18,350 nt of DNA, from contig JAGRHE010000035.1 in assembly GCA_020445165.1 (NCBI GenBank), positions 1 through 18,350 on the forward strand, given 5' to 3'. Under the pieces are notes generated by a model that searched no databases, was not told the DNA's origin, and worked only from the letters and a program-made list of their open reading frames with translations. Position numbers and translations under genes: made by a program. Positions 8,218-16,360 of the stretch are shown piece after piece; the first letter of the stretch is position 1, and every line of letters begins with the position of its first letter. Origin of the DNA: Gammaproteobacteria bacterium (lineage in GTDB: Bacteria; Pseudomonadota; Gammaproteobacteria; Chromatiales; Sedimenticolaceae).

Positions 8218-8227
8218 ACGGCTGTCG
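8212..8227. promoter_or_regulatory. Inverted repeat with an AlgR-like box over the -35 region
   Basis: Bases 8212-8216 (CGACA) and 8223-8227 (TGTCG) form a perfect 5-bp dyad with a six-base centre. On the minus strand this segment contains CCGTTTGTC (8221-8213), eight of nine matches to the AlgR box CCGTTCGTC of P. aeruginosa. In that organism AlgR is known to activate the fimU-pilVWXY1Y2E operon. The element overlaps the proposed -35 element and lies 30 bases upstream of thiO on the other side. AlgR control is inferred; no regulator gene is present in the window. Confidence 0.35.
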
Positions 8228-8256
8228 CGGCAGTTAGCGGCAGATTCTCGATCCTC

Positions 8257-9348
8257 ATGAACCGAATCTTGGTCATCGGCGGCGGCGCCATCGGCATGCT
8301 GACCGCACTCGAACTGCGCCAGGCCGGCCACGACGTGGTCCTCCTCGAACGCGGCGACACCGGGCGCGAGTCGTCCTGGGCCGGTGGCGGCATCGTGTCA
8401 CCGCTGTTTCCCTGGCGCTATCTCGACAGCATCACCCGGCTGGCCAGCTGGAGCCAGGCACACTACCCGGCATTCTGTGACGAACTGGCGGCGCAGACCG
8501 GCATCGATCCCGAGTACGCCGCCAGTGGCCTGCTGATGATCGCCAGCGACGAACGCGACCAGGCACAGGCCTGGGCGGCGCAGCATGCACGCAGGCTGGA
8601 GATCGTCGACCGGACGCAGTTCGCCGCACTCGAACCGCAGGCAGCCGAGCCAGCCGATGGCGCGATCTGGATGCCGCAGGTCGGCCAGATCCGCAATCCG
8701 CGCCTGGTGCGCGCACTGCGGGTGCGGCTGCAGCAGCTCGGCGTGACCGTGCACACCGACGATGCGGTCGAGCGCCTGCAGATCCATGCCGACCGCTGCA
8801 GCGGGGTCGTGTCCGGTTCCGGCAGCCATGCGGCGGATGCCGTCGTCGTCTGTGCCGGCGCCTGGAGCGGCGGACTGCTCGATGACCTGCCCGCACCGCC
8901 GGCGATCCACCCGGTGCGCGGCCAGATGCTGATGTTCCGCGCGCCGCCCGGCACGATCACGCGCATGGTGCTCGAAGCCAGCCGCTACGTGATTCCACGG
9001 CGCGACGGCCGCACCCTGTTCGGCAGCACGATCGAGGAGGTCGGCTTCGAAAAGCAGACCACGGCCGCCGCGCGCGAGGAGCTGTTCACGATTGCCACCG
9101 CGCGCTTCCCGGTGCTCCGGGACTGCCCGGTCGAGCGGCACTGGGCCGGCCTGCGCCCGTCATCGCCGGCCGGCGTCCCGTATATCGGACCGCACCCGGC
9201 CATCGATGGGCTGTTCGTCAACGCCGGCCACTTTCGCAACGGCATCGTGCTCGGCGCGGCGTCGGCGCGCCTGGCCGCCGACCTGGTACTGCAGCGCGAG
9301 CCGATCCTCGACCCGGCACCGTATGCCTGGACCGCACCGCGCGGTTGA
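8257..9348 (+). CDS. thiO: ThiO-like FAD-dependent glycine / D-amino-acid oxidase
   Basis: ThiO oxidises glycine to the imine used for the thiazole ring of thiamine. The family also oxidises other small amines and D-amino acids. The N-terminus has the FAD dinucleotide-binding motif VIGGGAIG (residues 6-13) and the second-strand acidic residue in LLERG (Glu31). The segment SSWAGGGIVSPLFPW is typical of ThiO. Arg300 in AGLRPSSP and Arg327 in GHFRNGI fall where the substrate-carboxylate arginines of Bacillus subtilis ThiO are expected. The length of 363 residues is normal, and no signal peptide is present. The gene is divergent from the pil operon, as the homologous oxidase gene is in P. aeruginosa. 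No clear Shine-Dalgarno sequence precedes the ATG. No other thi gene is near, so the substrate is less certain than the fold. Confidence 0.9.
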   Translation: MNRILVIGGGAIGMLTALELRQAGHDVVLLERGDTGRESSWAGGGIVSPLFPWRYLDSITRLASWSQAHYPAFCDELAAQTGIDPEYAASGLLMIASDERDQAQAWAAQHARRLEIVDRTQFAALEPQAAEPADGAIWMPQVGQIRNPRLVRALRVRLQQLGVTVHTDDAVERLQIHADRCSGVVSGSGSHAADAVVVCAGAWSGGLLDDLPAPPAIHPVRGQMLMFRAPPGTITRMVLEASRYVIPRRDGRTLFGSTIEEVGFEKQTTAAAREELFTIATARFPVLRDCPVERHWAGLRPSSPAGVPYIGPHPAIDGLFVNAGHFRNGIVLGAASARLAADLVLQREPILDPAPYAWTAPRG

Positions 9349-9380
9349 TGAGCGCCGTGCCAGCTCGGCAATAACTTCCC

Positions 9381-9410
9381 TTGAGTCGCGTCGCGCTCTT
9401 TCTCTATAAT
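9381..9410 (+). promoter_or_regulatory. Promoter of tRNA-Thr
   Basis: A perfect -10 hexamer TATAAT (9405-9410) lies 18 bases after TTGAGT (9381-9386), which matches four of six -35 positions. The following GCGCGGCCTC is a GC-rich discriminator of the kind seen at stringently controlled stable-RNA promoters. The mature tRNA begins 12 bases after the -10 element, so the 5' leader is very short. Confidence 0.75.
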
Positions 9411-9422
9411 GCGCGGCCTCGT

Positions 9423-9498
<76 letters not shown>

Positions 9499-9564
9499 TT
9501 TTCCTTCCTTCACGCGATCGACCTGCCAACATGCGATCGCTCTGTGGCCCGGGCAGGTCTATCA

Positions 9565-10089
9565 ATGCAACCTCTTCTGCCTGCTTCCGCGCTGCTGATC
9601 TGCCTGATCCTGTCGTTCGGCGTCATGGCTGCCAGCCTGCCCGGACGGGTGCTGCATGTCGTCGACGGGGACACGCTGATACTCGACGTGCGTGGTGGGC
9701 ACTACCGGGTCGATCTGGCCGACATCGACGCGCCCGAGCTCAACCAGCCCTGGGGCGGCAGCGCTGCCGACCAGCTGCGCCAGGCAGTGACCGGCGCCTT
9801 CCTCGTCGTCGAAGCGGCCGACATCGGGCGCAATCAGGTCATTGGACGGATCACGCTGCGCGGGCGCGACATCGCGCTCGATCTACTGGCCAGTGGGCTG
9901 GCCTGGTCGACCGTGCCGACGGATGATCTAACGTCCATCGCACCGGGCGGCGGACAGGACCCGCTATCGACGCATCCCTACACCCGGGCCGAGGCCAGGG
10001 CACGCGCCGCCCGCATCGGCCTGTGGTCCGAGCCGAAACCGGTAGCGCCCTGGGAATGGCGCCGACAGCGCGGTGGCCCACTGCCCTGA
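9565..10089 (+). CDS. Secreted staphylococcal-nuclease-like (SNase/thermonuclease) protein
   Basis: SNase-fold proteins are calcium-dependent nucleases that cut single-stranded DNA and RNA. The start at 9565 gives a signal peptide (LLPASALLICLILSFGVMAAS) with cleavage near residues 23-24 and has CAGGT about seven bases upstream. Upstream in-frame codons run back into the tRNA and were not used. The 174-residue product contains VVDGDTL (31-37, Asp34 and Asp36), DIDAPE (53-58, Asp55 and Glu58), IGR with Arg95, and the C-terminal YTRAEARARAARIGLW helix. By alignment to staphylococcal nuclease, Asp21, Asp40, Glu43 and Arg87 are conserved. The residue in place of Arg35, five before the Asp40 equivalent, is Asp50 (YRVDLADIDAPE), so activity may be altered. 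The product is probably periplasmic or extracellular. It may be co-transcribed with the tRNA. The stop lies 12 bases from the tamB stop. Confidence 0.87.
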   Translation: MQPLLPASALLICLILSFGVMAASLPGRVLHVVDGDTLILDVRGGHYRVDLADIDAPELNQPWGGSAADQLRQAVTGAFLVVEAADIGRNQVIGRITLRGRDIALDLLASGLAWSTVPTDDLTSIAPGGGQDPLSTHPYTRAEARARAARIGLWSEPKPVAPWEWRRQRGGPLP

Positions 10090-10101
10090 GTGCGGCCGGG
10101 G

Positions 10102-13100
10102 TCAGTTGTGCTCGATCTTGTAAAACAGGTCGACCGACTGCTCGTTGCCGGAGCGGCTCTCCAGTTCCAGGCGCTTGCTCAGGCGCAGGCGCAGCAACAC
10201 GGCACCCTCGGTGTTGAACAGGCCCTGTGAATAGCCCAGGTAGAGGTCCGGGTTGAGGTACTTGCCGAGCAGCAGCGCGCTGTCCTCGATGCCGTTGCTG
10301 CCGCTTTCGATCTTTACGTCGTCCAGGCCGAGACGGTCGCCCAGGTCCTGCAGCAGCGGTTCGCTGCGCGACATACCCAGCGACAGCGCGGCACTCGCGA
10401 TATCCAAACCTTCGCCGGCACCGGCCGAATCGAGACCCTGGCCGGTCAAGAGGTAGGCCACCGCCTCGGCTTCCGGTAACGCCGGTTCGGTGTAGACGCG
10501 CGGCCGCGGCTTGGCCAGCGGTCCGCTCATCGCCAGGTAGGCACGCACCTGGCCGTCACGCGACACGCGCACGGCGCGCAGGTCGACGTCCGGGTTGCCC
10601 GGCGGGCCAGCGAACAGCAGCCGACCGCGCTCGACCGTCAGGTCCTGGCCATAGGCCTTGTAGGTCGCATCACGCAACTCGATCTTGCCGTCGACCACGG
10701 TGCCGCGCGGGTTGCTGACTGCGTCTACGGCACCGTCCAGACGCGTACTCAGGCCGAAGCCCTTGAAGCTGACCGCATCGCCCAGCTCGACCCGCACCCG
10801 GGCCTCGACCGGGCTGCCGGCCGGCGGCTTTTTCACCGGCCCATCATTGCCGACGATGACCACGTCGTCGCTAAGCGCAACCGTACCCTTGGGCAGCTCC
10901 TTGAGCTCGATCGCGGCACGCGGGATACGCAGCGTGCCGGTCAGGCGGTAGGGTCCGTTACCCTGCAGGCGCAGATCGGGCGAGACCCATGCCCTGGCCT
11001 CGGGCAGCTGTACCGCCTGGAAGTCCGAGCCGCTGACCCGAATATCAACCGCGGCGCCGCCACGCGCCCCCGGATCGACCTCGCCACGCAGCGCCAGGCT
11101 GCCATCACCCGAGCGCAGCGCCCCGCCAACCTGCAGCGGGCCACGCCCATCGCCCTGCACGCGCAGGTCGACATCAGTGAGCGTAATCCCGGCGGCGGGC
11201 ACGTCGGCGCCGGCATCGCTGACCCGCAGTTTACCATCGACCGTCGGCTCGGCCAGGCTGCCACCGAGCTTGAGCGCCAGCGCCAGCTTGCCCTTGACCG
11301 CCTGCAATGCCGGTACGAACCCGGCAACCAGCGCCAGATCGGGGAAGTCGGCGTTCAGCTGGCCGCTCAGCGCACGGCGGCCCTTGTTGTCCGCACCCAG
11401 GACCACGCGACCGTTGGCACGCCCGTTCGACCCAAGCTCGAAATTCAGGTCGGCACTGCCACGATCGTCACGGAACTCGCCCCGCAGGCGCGCATTGCGG
11501 AACCCCAGTTCGAACGGCTCCAGGCCCTCCTCGACCCGGATCAGACCATCGCCGGGCACCAGCTCGAAGGTTGCCCGCGGCCGCTGCGGCGGACCGGCAA
11601 GGTCGAAACGCGCCGCCAGGCTGCCATCGATCACCGCCTCGCCGGGCAGGTAGCGCGCCAGGGTGCCGAGGTCGAAGTCACGCAGATCGCCCTGCAGGTC
11701 GAGACCTTCCTTCTGTGCCCAACCACCACGCAGGCACAAAGCGGTCTGCGCGCGGGCCAGGCACAGGCGCTCGACCCGCACCTTGTCGGCAGCGAACTCA
11801 GCCGCGGTCGGTTCCCGCAACTGCCAGGCGCCGAGTTCGACCGCGGTCGCATCCAGCTGCTGCAGGGTGCCTTGCCATTTCGTCCTGGTCGGGTCCAGTC
11901 CACCGTCGGCGCCCAGCGCGAGCCGGCCGTCCGGGCCATCCGCGGTAAGCTGCACGCGATGGGCATCGAGGCGGCCATCGATCGCCGCAGTCACGGCGCC
12001 GAGCCGGTTTCCGCCGCTGGCAAGTTCGGTCAGCTGCAGCTCACCGGTACCGGCCTCGCCGCGCCAGTCGAGGTCCAGGATCATCGATGCGACCCGGGCC
12101 TCTTCGAACGCGAGTGCGCTGCCACGCAGCTGCGCATCGATCGCCGGCGACGTGGTCTGGCCGGTCACTATGCCCTGCCCCTTGAGCGTGCCGGCCAGGC
12201 CGGGATAGAGCGCGGCCAGCTCCGGCGCGTCGATCGTGAAGTTCAGATCGAGCGTATCACCGGCACGGCCATCGAGGCGTACCCGGTTGCTGGCCGACGC
12301 GAGGTAGAGCGAGCGTGCCTGCAAAACCCCACCGCGCAGCGAAACGCCACCGTCAGCACTGACCGGATACTCGCGCAATGTGCCAGCCAGCTTCTCGATC
12401 ATCGCATCGATCTCGAGCGCGCCCTGTGCCGGCAACGCGCCTTCGACGGCGACGACCGCGTCGATGCTACCCGGCCACTCGGCAGCGAACTGCCCCGGAT
12501 CCAGACCCTGCGCCTGCAGCCGCAGTTGCCAGCTGACGCCATCCTGCCATCCGACCTTGCCCTGCGCGGTCACGCTACCTTCGGCGACATCGAGTCGCAG
12601 CGGCGCGAGCGTCATGCCGGCCAGGTCCCCAATGGCATCCAGCGCCAGGTCGATACGCGGTTGCTGCGGCACCTGGACCGGCGCGCGCAGCTTCAGGCGG
12701 TAATCGTCTGGCGCGCCGGCAAGGTGCAGCGAACCGGCCTCGGCGCTGACCTGCGCCTCGCCACGCAGCGGCCAGCGCAGCTGCGGCCAGTTCGCATCGA
12801 TTTCGAACGACGGCTGCACCTTGTCCAGAGCCGCTACAGCCTGCAGGCGCAATTCGGTCGGGGCGCTCACCGACAGATCAATCTCCGGCCGCAGCGCCTC
12901 CCCGGCGACGTTTGCGGCAAGGGACACGTCGCCGACGTCGTCGCCGGTCAGTGACGCCGGCAGCTCGACCGTCAGCGCCCCCTGCACGGCATGCGGTGCC
13001 GCGGGTGCCATCTGCAAGCTACCGTCGACGGCAGCGCCAAGGGCACGCAATTGCACGGTGTCGAGTGCAATTGCCGAGGCATCGACGGCAGCCGCCAGGC

Positions 13101-13626
13101 TGGCATGATCGAGCACGAACTCGCCGTCGGCCTGCTGAACACGGACATCGTCAACTACCAGGCGATCGAGACGCACGCTGATCGGAAGTTGGATATCGGG
13201 CAGCTCGGGGACGGTCGCCGGCTCTGGCGGTGTCGGTGGTGGCGGCGCCACTTTCACGCCCTGCGCGGACAGCAGTTCAACATGCAGCAGCCGCTGCATC
13301 AGCGCGCGCGGTTGCCACTGCAGCTGCAGCTCATCGATCGCGACCTGCGCACCGGCCGCTTCGATCGCGACGCCGTCCAACTCGATCCGGTCGAGCAGCG
13401 CACCGCGACTTTCTGCGAACTCGAAGCGCGCGTCGAACTCCGGTGCCAGTTGGCTGGCCTGGTGCAACAGCCAGCGACTGCCGCCTTCACTTGCCAGCAA
13501 CACATACGCCAGCAATGGCAGAAGCAACACGACCAGGACCGGCAGCAGCAGCCAGCGCAACCAACGGCGGCGACTGCGCGGCGTGTCTACCGACACCGAC
13601 GCCGGGTCGTCCCCTTGCCCGCTCAC
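10102..13626 (-). CDS. tamB: TamB, inner-membrane-anchored translocation and assembly module subunit
   Basis: TamB is an AsmA/bridge-like protein spanning the periplasm. With TamA it supports outer-membrane protein assembly and, by more recent evidence, phospholipid transport. A GTG start at 13626 overlaps the tamA stop (GTGA). An in-frame ATG at 13659 lies inside tamA and is less likely. The 1174-residue product has a short basic cytosolic end, one membrane anchor (about 22-45, WLLLPVLVVLLLPLLAYVLL), a proline-rich linker (about 127-148) and a long run of repetitive beta-rich sequence. The conserved C-terminal TamB (DUF490) domain contains DATYKAYGQDLTVERGRLLF and the final LYLGYSQGLFNTEG...LFYKIEHN segment. 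E. coli TamB is slightly longer. Its position directly after tamA fixes the identity. Confidence 0.93.
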   Translation of the reverse strand: MSGQGDDPASVSVDTPRSRRRWLRWLLLPVLVVLLLPLLAYVLLASEGGSRWLLHQASQLAPEFDARFEFAESRGALLDRIELDGVAIEAAGAQVAIDELQLQWQPRALMQRLLHVELLSAQGVKVAPPPPTPPEPATVPELPDIQLPISVRLDRLVVDDVRVQQADGEFVLDHASLAAAVDASAIALDTVQLRALGAAVDGSLQMAPAAPHAVQGALTVELPASLTGDDVGDVSLAANVAGEALRPEIDLSVSAPTELRLQAVAALDKVQPSFEIDANWPQLRWPLRGEAQVSAEAGSLHLAGAPDDYRLKLRAPVQVPQQPRIDLALDAIGDLAGMTLAPLRLDVAEGSVTAQGKVGWQDGVSWQLRLQAQGLDPGQFAAEWPGSIDAVVAVEGALPAQGALEIDAMIEKLAGTLREYPVSADGGVSLRGGVLQARSLYLASASNRVRLDGRAGDTLDLNFTIDAPELAALYPGLAGTLKGQGIVTGQTTSPAIDAQLRGSALAFEEARVASMILDLDWRGEAGTGELQLTELASGGNRLGAVTAAIDGRLDAHRVQLTADGPDGRLALGADGGLDPTRTKWQGTLQQLDATAVELGAWQLREPTAAEFAADKVRVERLCLARAQTALCLRGGWAQKEGLDLQGDLRDFDLGTLARYLPGEAVIDGSLAARFDLAGPPQRPRATFELVPGDGLIRVEEGLEPFELGFRNARLRGEFRDDRGSADLNFELGSNGRANGRVVLGADNKGRRALSGQLNADFPDLALVAGFVPALQAVKGKLALALKLGGSLAEPTVDGKLRVSDAGADVPAAGITLTDVDLRVQGDGRGPLQVGGALRSGDGSLALRGEVDPGARGGAAVDIRVSGSDFQAVQLPEARAWVSPDLRLQGNGPYRLTGTLRIPRAAIELKELPKGTVALSDDVVIVGNDGPVKKPPAGSPVEARVRVELGDAVSFKGFGLSTRLDGAVDAVSNPRGTVVDGKIELRDATYKAYGQDLTVERGRLLFAGPPGNPDVDLRAVRVSRDGQVRAYLAMSGPLAKPRPRVYTEPALPEAEAVAYLLTGQGLDSAGAGEGLDIASAALSLGMSRSEPLLQDLGDRLGLDDVKIESGSNGIEDSALLLGKYLNPDLYLGYSQGLFNTEGAVLLRLRLSKRLELESRSGNEQSVDLFYKIEHN

Positions 13627-15356
13627 AGGTCGGCCCCCAGGCCGAAGTGCAGGCGCCATTGGTCTTCGCTGGTGTCGTCCGGCACCGCAATGTCCAGGCG
13701 CAGCCGGCCGACCGGCGAATACCAGCGCGCACCGATGCCGTATCCCACCTTCGGATCGAAACTGTCACTGTCGAAGGCATTCCCGGCATCGACGAAAGCC
13801 GCCGCCCACCAATCGTCACCGACCACCGGGTGTTCGTACTCCAGGCTGCCGACCAACAGGTTGCGGCCGCCACGTGGTTCGTCGTTGGCGTCAAGTGGAC
13901 CGAGGGACTTGTAGTCGTAACCGCGCACGCTGTTGTCGCCGCCGGCGAAGAAGCGCAGTGACGCCGGCAGGTCTTCGATGCTGTCGCCGATCACGCTGCC
14001 GGCGTCGATCCGGCCGGTTACCCGGCCGCCGTCACCGAAGCGGTAGATACCCTTGGCATTGGCATCGAACCGGAACAGGGTTGCGGTCGACAACAGGCTT
14101 TCGTGCGCGGCGCGCAGTTCCAGGTTGACCCGGTAACCGCGCCGCGTGCGCAATGGATTGTCCGCGACCATACGATCCCAGCCGATGCCCGGCATCAACA
14201 GGGTCGCGGTGGTCTTGTCGTCACCGATCTCCGAACTTTCGTGCAGCAACTCGACGAAGCGGTTTTGGGTCCAGCGACCGACCTTGCGCGTGTGCTTGGC
14301 CACCAACAGTGCACTGTCGCTGATGCTGGTGTCGGTGTCCTCATGCTGCAGCCTGGCACCGAAGGAGTAGTACTCGGTGATCGGATCGTCGCCGGGCACC
14401 CGGTAATCCGCGGTCAGGCTCGACAGCACCGGCGAAAGGCTCAACCCGCTTTCGAACCGGTGCCCGCGCCGGTTCACGTAACGGTTGTCGTAATGCAGGC
14501 TGGCGCGCGGTCCGGTGTCGGTGGCATAGCCGATTCCGGCCCGCCAGGCATGCTGCCTGGCCGGCTCCAGTTTTACTTCGATCGGCACCGCCAGCTCATC
14601 GGCCTGATCGCGCAAGGGGCGCACTTCAACGCGCTGGAAATAACCGGCGTCGCTGAGCCGGCGGTCGAGCCCGGCCACCGCGCGCGCATCGTAGGGCTGT
14701 TGCTCGCGCAGGCCGGCAAGGCGTTGCACAAAATCGTCGTCGAGTGTCTGCTGCTCGAAGCGCAGCTCACCGAAGCGATAGCGCGGGCCACTTTCGGCGT
14801 CGAGCAGGACATCGGCCTGAGCCGTCTGCGGATTGACCCGCAGTTCGCGCCGGGTGAAGGCAAAATCGAGGTATCCGCGTTCCGCGGCAAACTGGCGCAG
14901 GCGATCCTTGATCGATTCGTACTCGGCATGATTCAACACCGCGCCCACGGCCAATGGCAGCTCTTCGAACAACGTCGCCAGTTGCGGGTCATCGGCCGCC
15001 TCGCCCTGGATGTTGATCTGGCGCGACGCGATCGTGGTCCGCGCCCCGAGTAAGACAGCGACGTCGGCATGCCAGCAGGAATCGTCACGGCGCAGGCGCT
15101 TGTCGATCTGGGCACCGTAGAAACCGAAGGCCTGCAATGCCGGGACCAGGTCCTGCTCCGTGCGCCGGAAAAGGCGCTGCACCCGCCACGCCGGCGCATC
15201 ACAGGGTTCAGCCGCCAGTCCGGAGCGGGCACGCAGGTTGTCGACCAGGCCGGACGGCGGGTCGGCTACGTCAAACTCCACTCCCGCATTGACTGTCGAT
15301 GACAGTGACAGCACTAGCAGCGAAATCAGGCGGGGCATCGGGGGCAGGACTTTCAT
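13623..15356 (-). CDS. tamA: TamA, outer-membrane Omp85-family assembly protein
   Basis: TamA is an Omp85 outer-membrane barrel that partners TamB. A signal peptide (PRLISLLVLSLSSTVNA) ends near residue 24. Three POTRA-type domains follow (about 25-105, 108-188 and 192-265), with YRFGELRF opening the third. Then comes a 16-strand-type barrel (about 268-577). The Omp85 loop-6 motif is present as FFAGGDNSVRGY (VRGY at 477-480), and the protein ends GLGADL, closely resembling the GLGPEL end of E. coli TamA. Cys52 and Cys94 in the first POTRA could form a disulfide. The 577-residue length matches the family. Met7 (15338) is an alternative start. Neither ATG has a clear ribosome-binding site. The 145-base gap to the divergent QueD-like gene should hold the promoter, but I could not pick one out. 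Confidence 0.94.
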   Translation of the reverse strand: MKVLPPMPRLISLLVLSLSSTVNAGVEFDVADPPSGLVDNLRARSGLAAEPCDAPAWRVQRLFRRTEQDLVPALQAFGFYGAQIDKRLRRDDSCWHADVAVLLGARTTIASRQINIQGEAADDPQLATLFEELPLAVGAVLNHAEYESIKDRLRQFAAERGYLDFAFTRRELRVNPQTAQADVLLDAESGPRYRFGELRFEQQTLDDDFVQRLAGLREQQPYDARAVAGLDRRLSDAGYFQRVEVRPLRDQADELAVPIEVKLEPARQHAWRAGIGYATDTGPRASLHYDNRYVNRRGHRFESGLSLSPVLSSLTADYRVPGDDPITEYYSFGARLQHEDTDTSISDSALLVAKHTRKVGRWTQNRFVELLHESSEIGDDKTTATLLMPGIGWDRMVADNPLRTRRGYRVNLELRAAHESLLSTATLFRFDANAKGIYRFGDGGRVTGRIDAGSVIGDSIEDLPASLRFFAGGDNSVRGYDYKSLGPLDANDEPRGGRNLLVGSLEYEHPVVGDDWWAAAFVDAGNAFDSDSFDPKVGYGIGARWYSPVGRLRLDIAVPDDTSEDQWRLHFGLGADL

Positions 15357-15501
15357 TGCTCGGGAAGAGTATCAGTCGGACTCGACGCGGTCGCGCCGGT
15401 TGCTGCGCCAAAACCCCACAAAAACCGCAGCATCGACAGGGAACCAAAGTTGGCCGACGCGACATTGCCGCAGGTCCGGACTTTCACGCTATGCTCCGCC
15501 C

Positions 15502-16353
15502 ATGACCATTCTGTTCGTCAAGCGACTCACCGTCATCGACAACTCGATACTCAGCCCGACACGCGGATTGGTCGGTGAGAGCTGGCAGGTCGACCTCGAA
15601 CTGGATGGCGAGCTCGATTACCAGGGCATGGTGCTCGACTTCGGCGAGGTGAAACGCGCAATCAAGCAGCTGATCGACCGGCAGTTCGACCACAAGCTGC
15701 TGGTGCCGGCAGAGTATCCGGGCCTGACCATCAGCGAATTTCCGCACGGGCTGCACCTGTCGTTCACCACCGAAGACGGCGGCCTGATCGAACATCGCTC
15801 GCCGCGTGACGCCGTGCGCCTGCTGCCCTGCGAGCGCGTGGTCGCCGACCGGGTCGCCCAGATCATCGCCGACTTCCTGTCGCCCCAGACTGCCGACAAC
15901 ATCAACGCGGTCCATGTACGCCTGTGGCCGGAGAGCACCGCCGGTGCTTATTACCACTATAGCCATGGACTCAAGCACCATGCCGGCAACTGCCAGCGGA
16001 TTGCCCATGGCCACCGTTCCCGCATCGAGATTCTGCGCAATGGGCAGCGCGACACGGCCCTTGAGGACGAATGGGCCAGCCGCTGGACCGACATCTACGT
16101 GGGAACGCGTGACGATCTGATCGGAACCAGCCGGCGCGACGACCATGAATATTTCGAATTCGGCTACCAGAGTGCCCAGGGCATGTTCGGCCTGACCCTG
16201 CCACGATCGGCGTGCTACCTGATCGATACGGATTCGACGGTGGAGAACATCGCCCAGCACATCGCCGACTCGCTAAAGGCCGAATACCCGGACGACCGGT
16301 TCAAGGTGTATGCCTACGAGGGTGTCGACAAGGGTGCGATCGGTGTCGCGTGA
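15502..16353 (+). CDS. Two-domain QueD/6-pyruvoyl-tetrahydropterin-synthase-like protein
   Basis: PTPS-fold enzymes act on dihydroneopterin triphosphate. QueD makes 6-carboxy-tetrahydropterin for queuosine, and related members serve other pterin routes. This product has 283 residues, about twice a single QueD domain. The C-terminal half has the zinc and catalytic motif SHGLKHHAGNCQRIAHGH (His155, Cys164, His169, His171), STVENIAQHIADSL (245-258) and Glu273 in YEG. The DFGEVK...DHKLLVP motif (46-69), which follows HGH in ordinary QueD, is instead in the N-terminal half. Each half therefore keeps a complementary part, consistent with a duplicated PTPS domain. I recall similar long proteins in Vibrio and Shewanella beginning with the same LTVID and RGLVGESW motifs. 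The start at 15502 matches that conserved N-terminus. The longer open frame back to 15160 runs inside tamA on the other strand and was rejected. The true substrate is unknown. Confidence 0.85.
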   Translation: MTILFVKRLTVIDNSILSPTRGLVGESWQVDLELDGELDYQGMVLDFGEVKRAIKQLIDRQFDHKLLVPAEYPGLTISEFPHGLHLSFTTEDGGLIEHRSPRDAVRLLPCERVVADRVAQIIADFLSPQTADNINAVHVRLWPESTAGAYYHYSHGLKHHAGNCQRIAHGHRSRIEILRNGQRDTALEDEWASRWTDIYVGTRDDLIGTSRRDDHEYFEFGYQSAQGMFGLTLPRSACYLIDTDSTVENIAQHIADSLKAEYPDDRFKVYAYEGVDKGAIGVA

Positions 16354-16360
16354 ACGGCCG

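Noticed and set aside
8398..9141. Minus-strand 247-codon open frame opposite thiO
   Set aside because: thiO shows complete FAD and substrate-binding motifs on the plus strand. The opposite frame shows none.
11872..13914. Long plus-strand open frames opposite tamB (11872-12954 and 12991-13914)
   Set aside because: Both are antisense to tamB and tamA, have low-complexity arginine-rich composition and lack start signals or known motifs.
15160..15501. N-terminal extension of the QueD-like frame inside tamA
   Set aside because: The extension is antisense to tamA and composed of arginine-rich filler, whereas MTILFVKRLTVID at 15502 matches the known family start.
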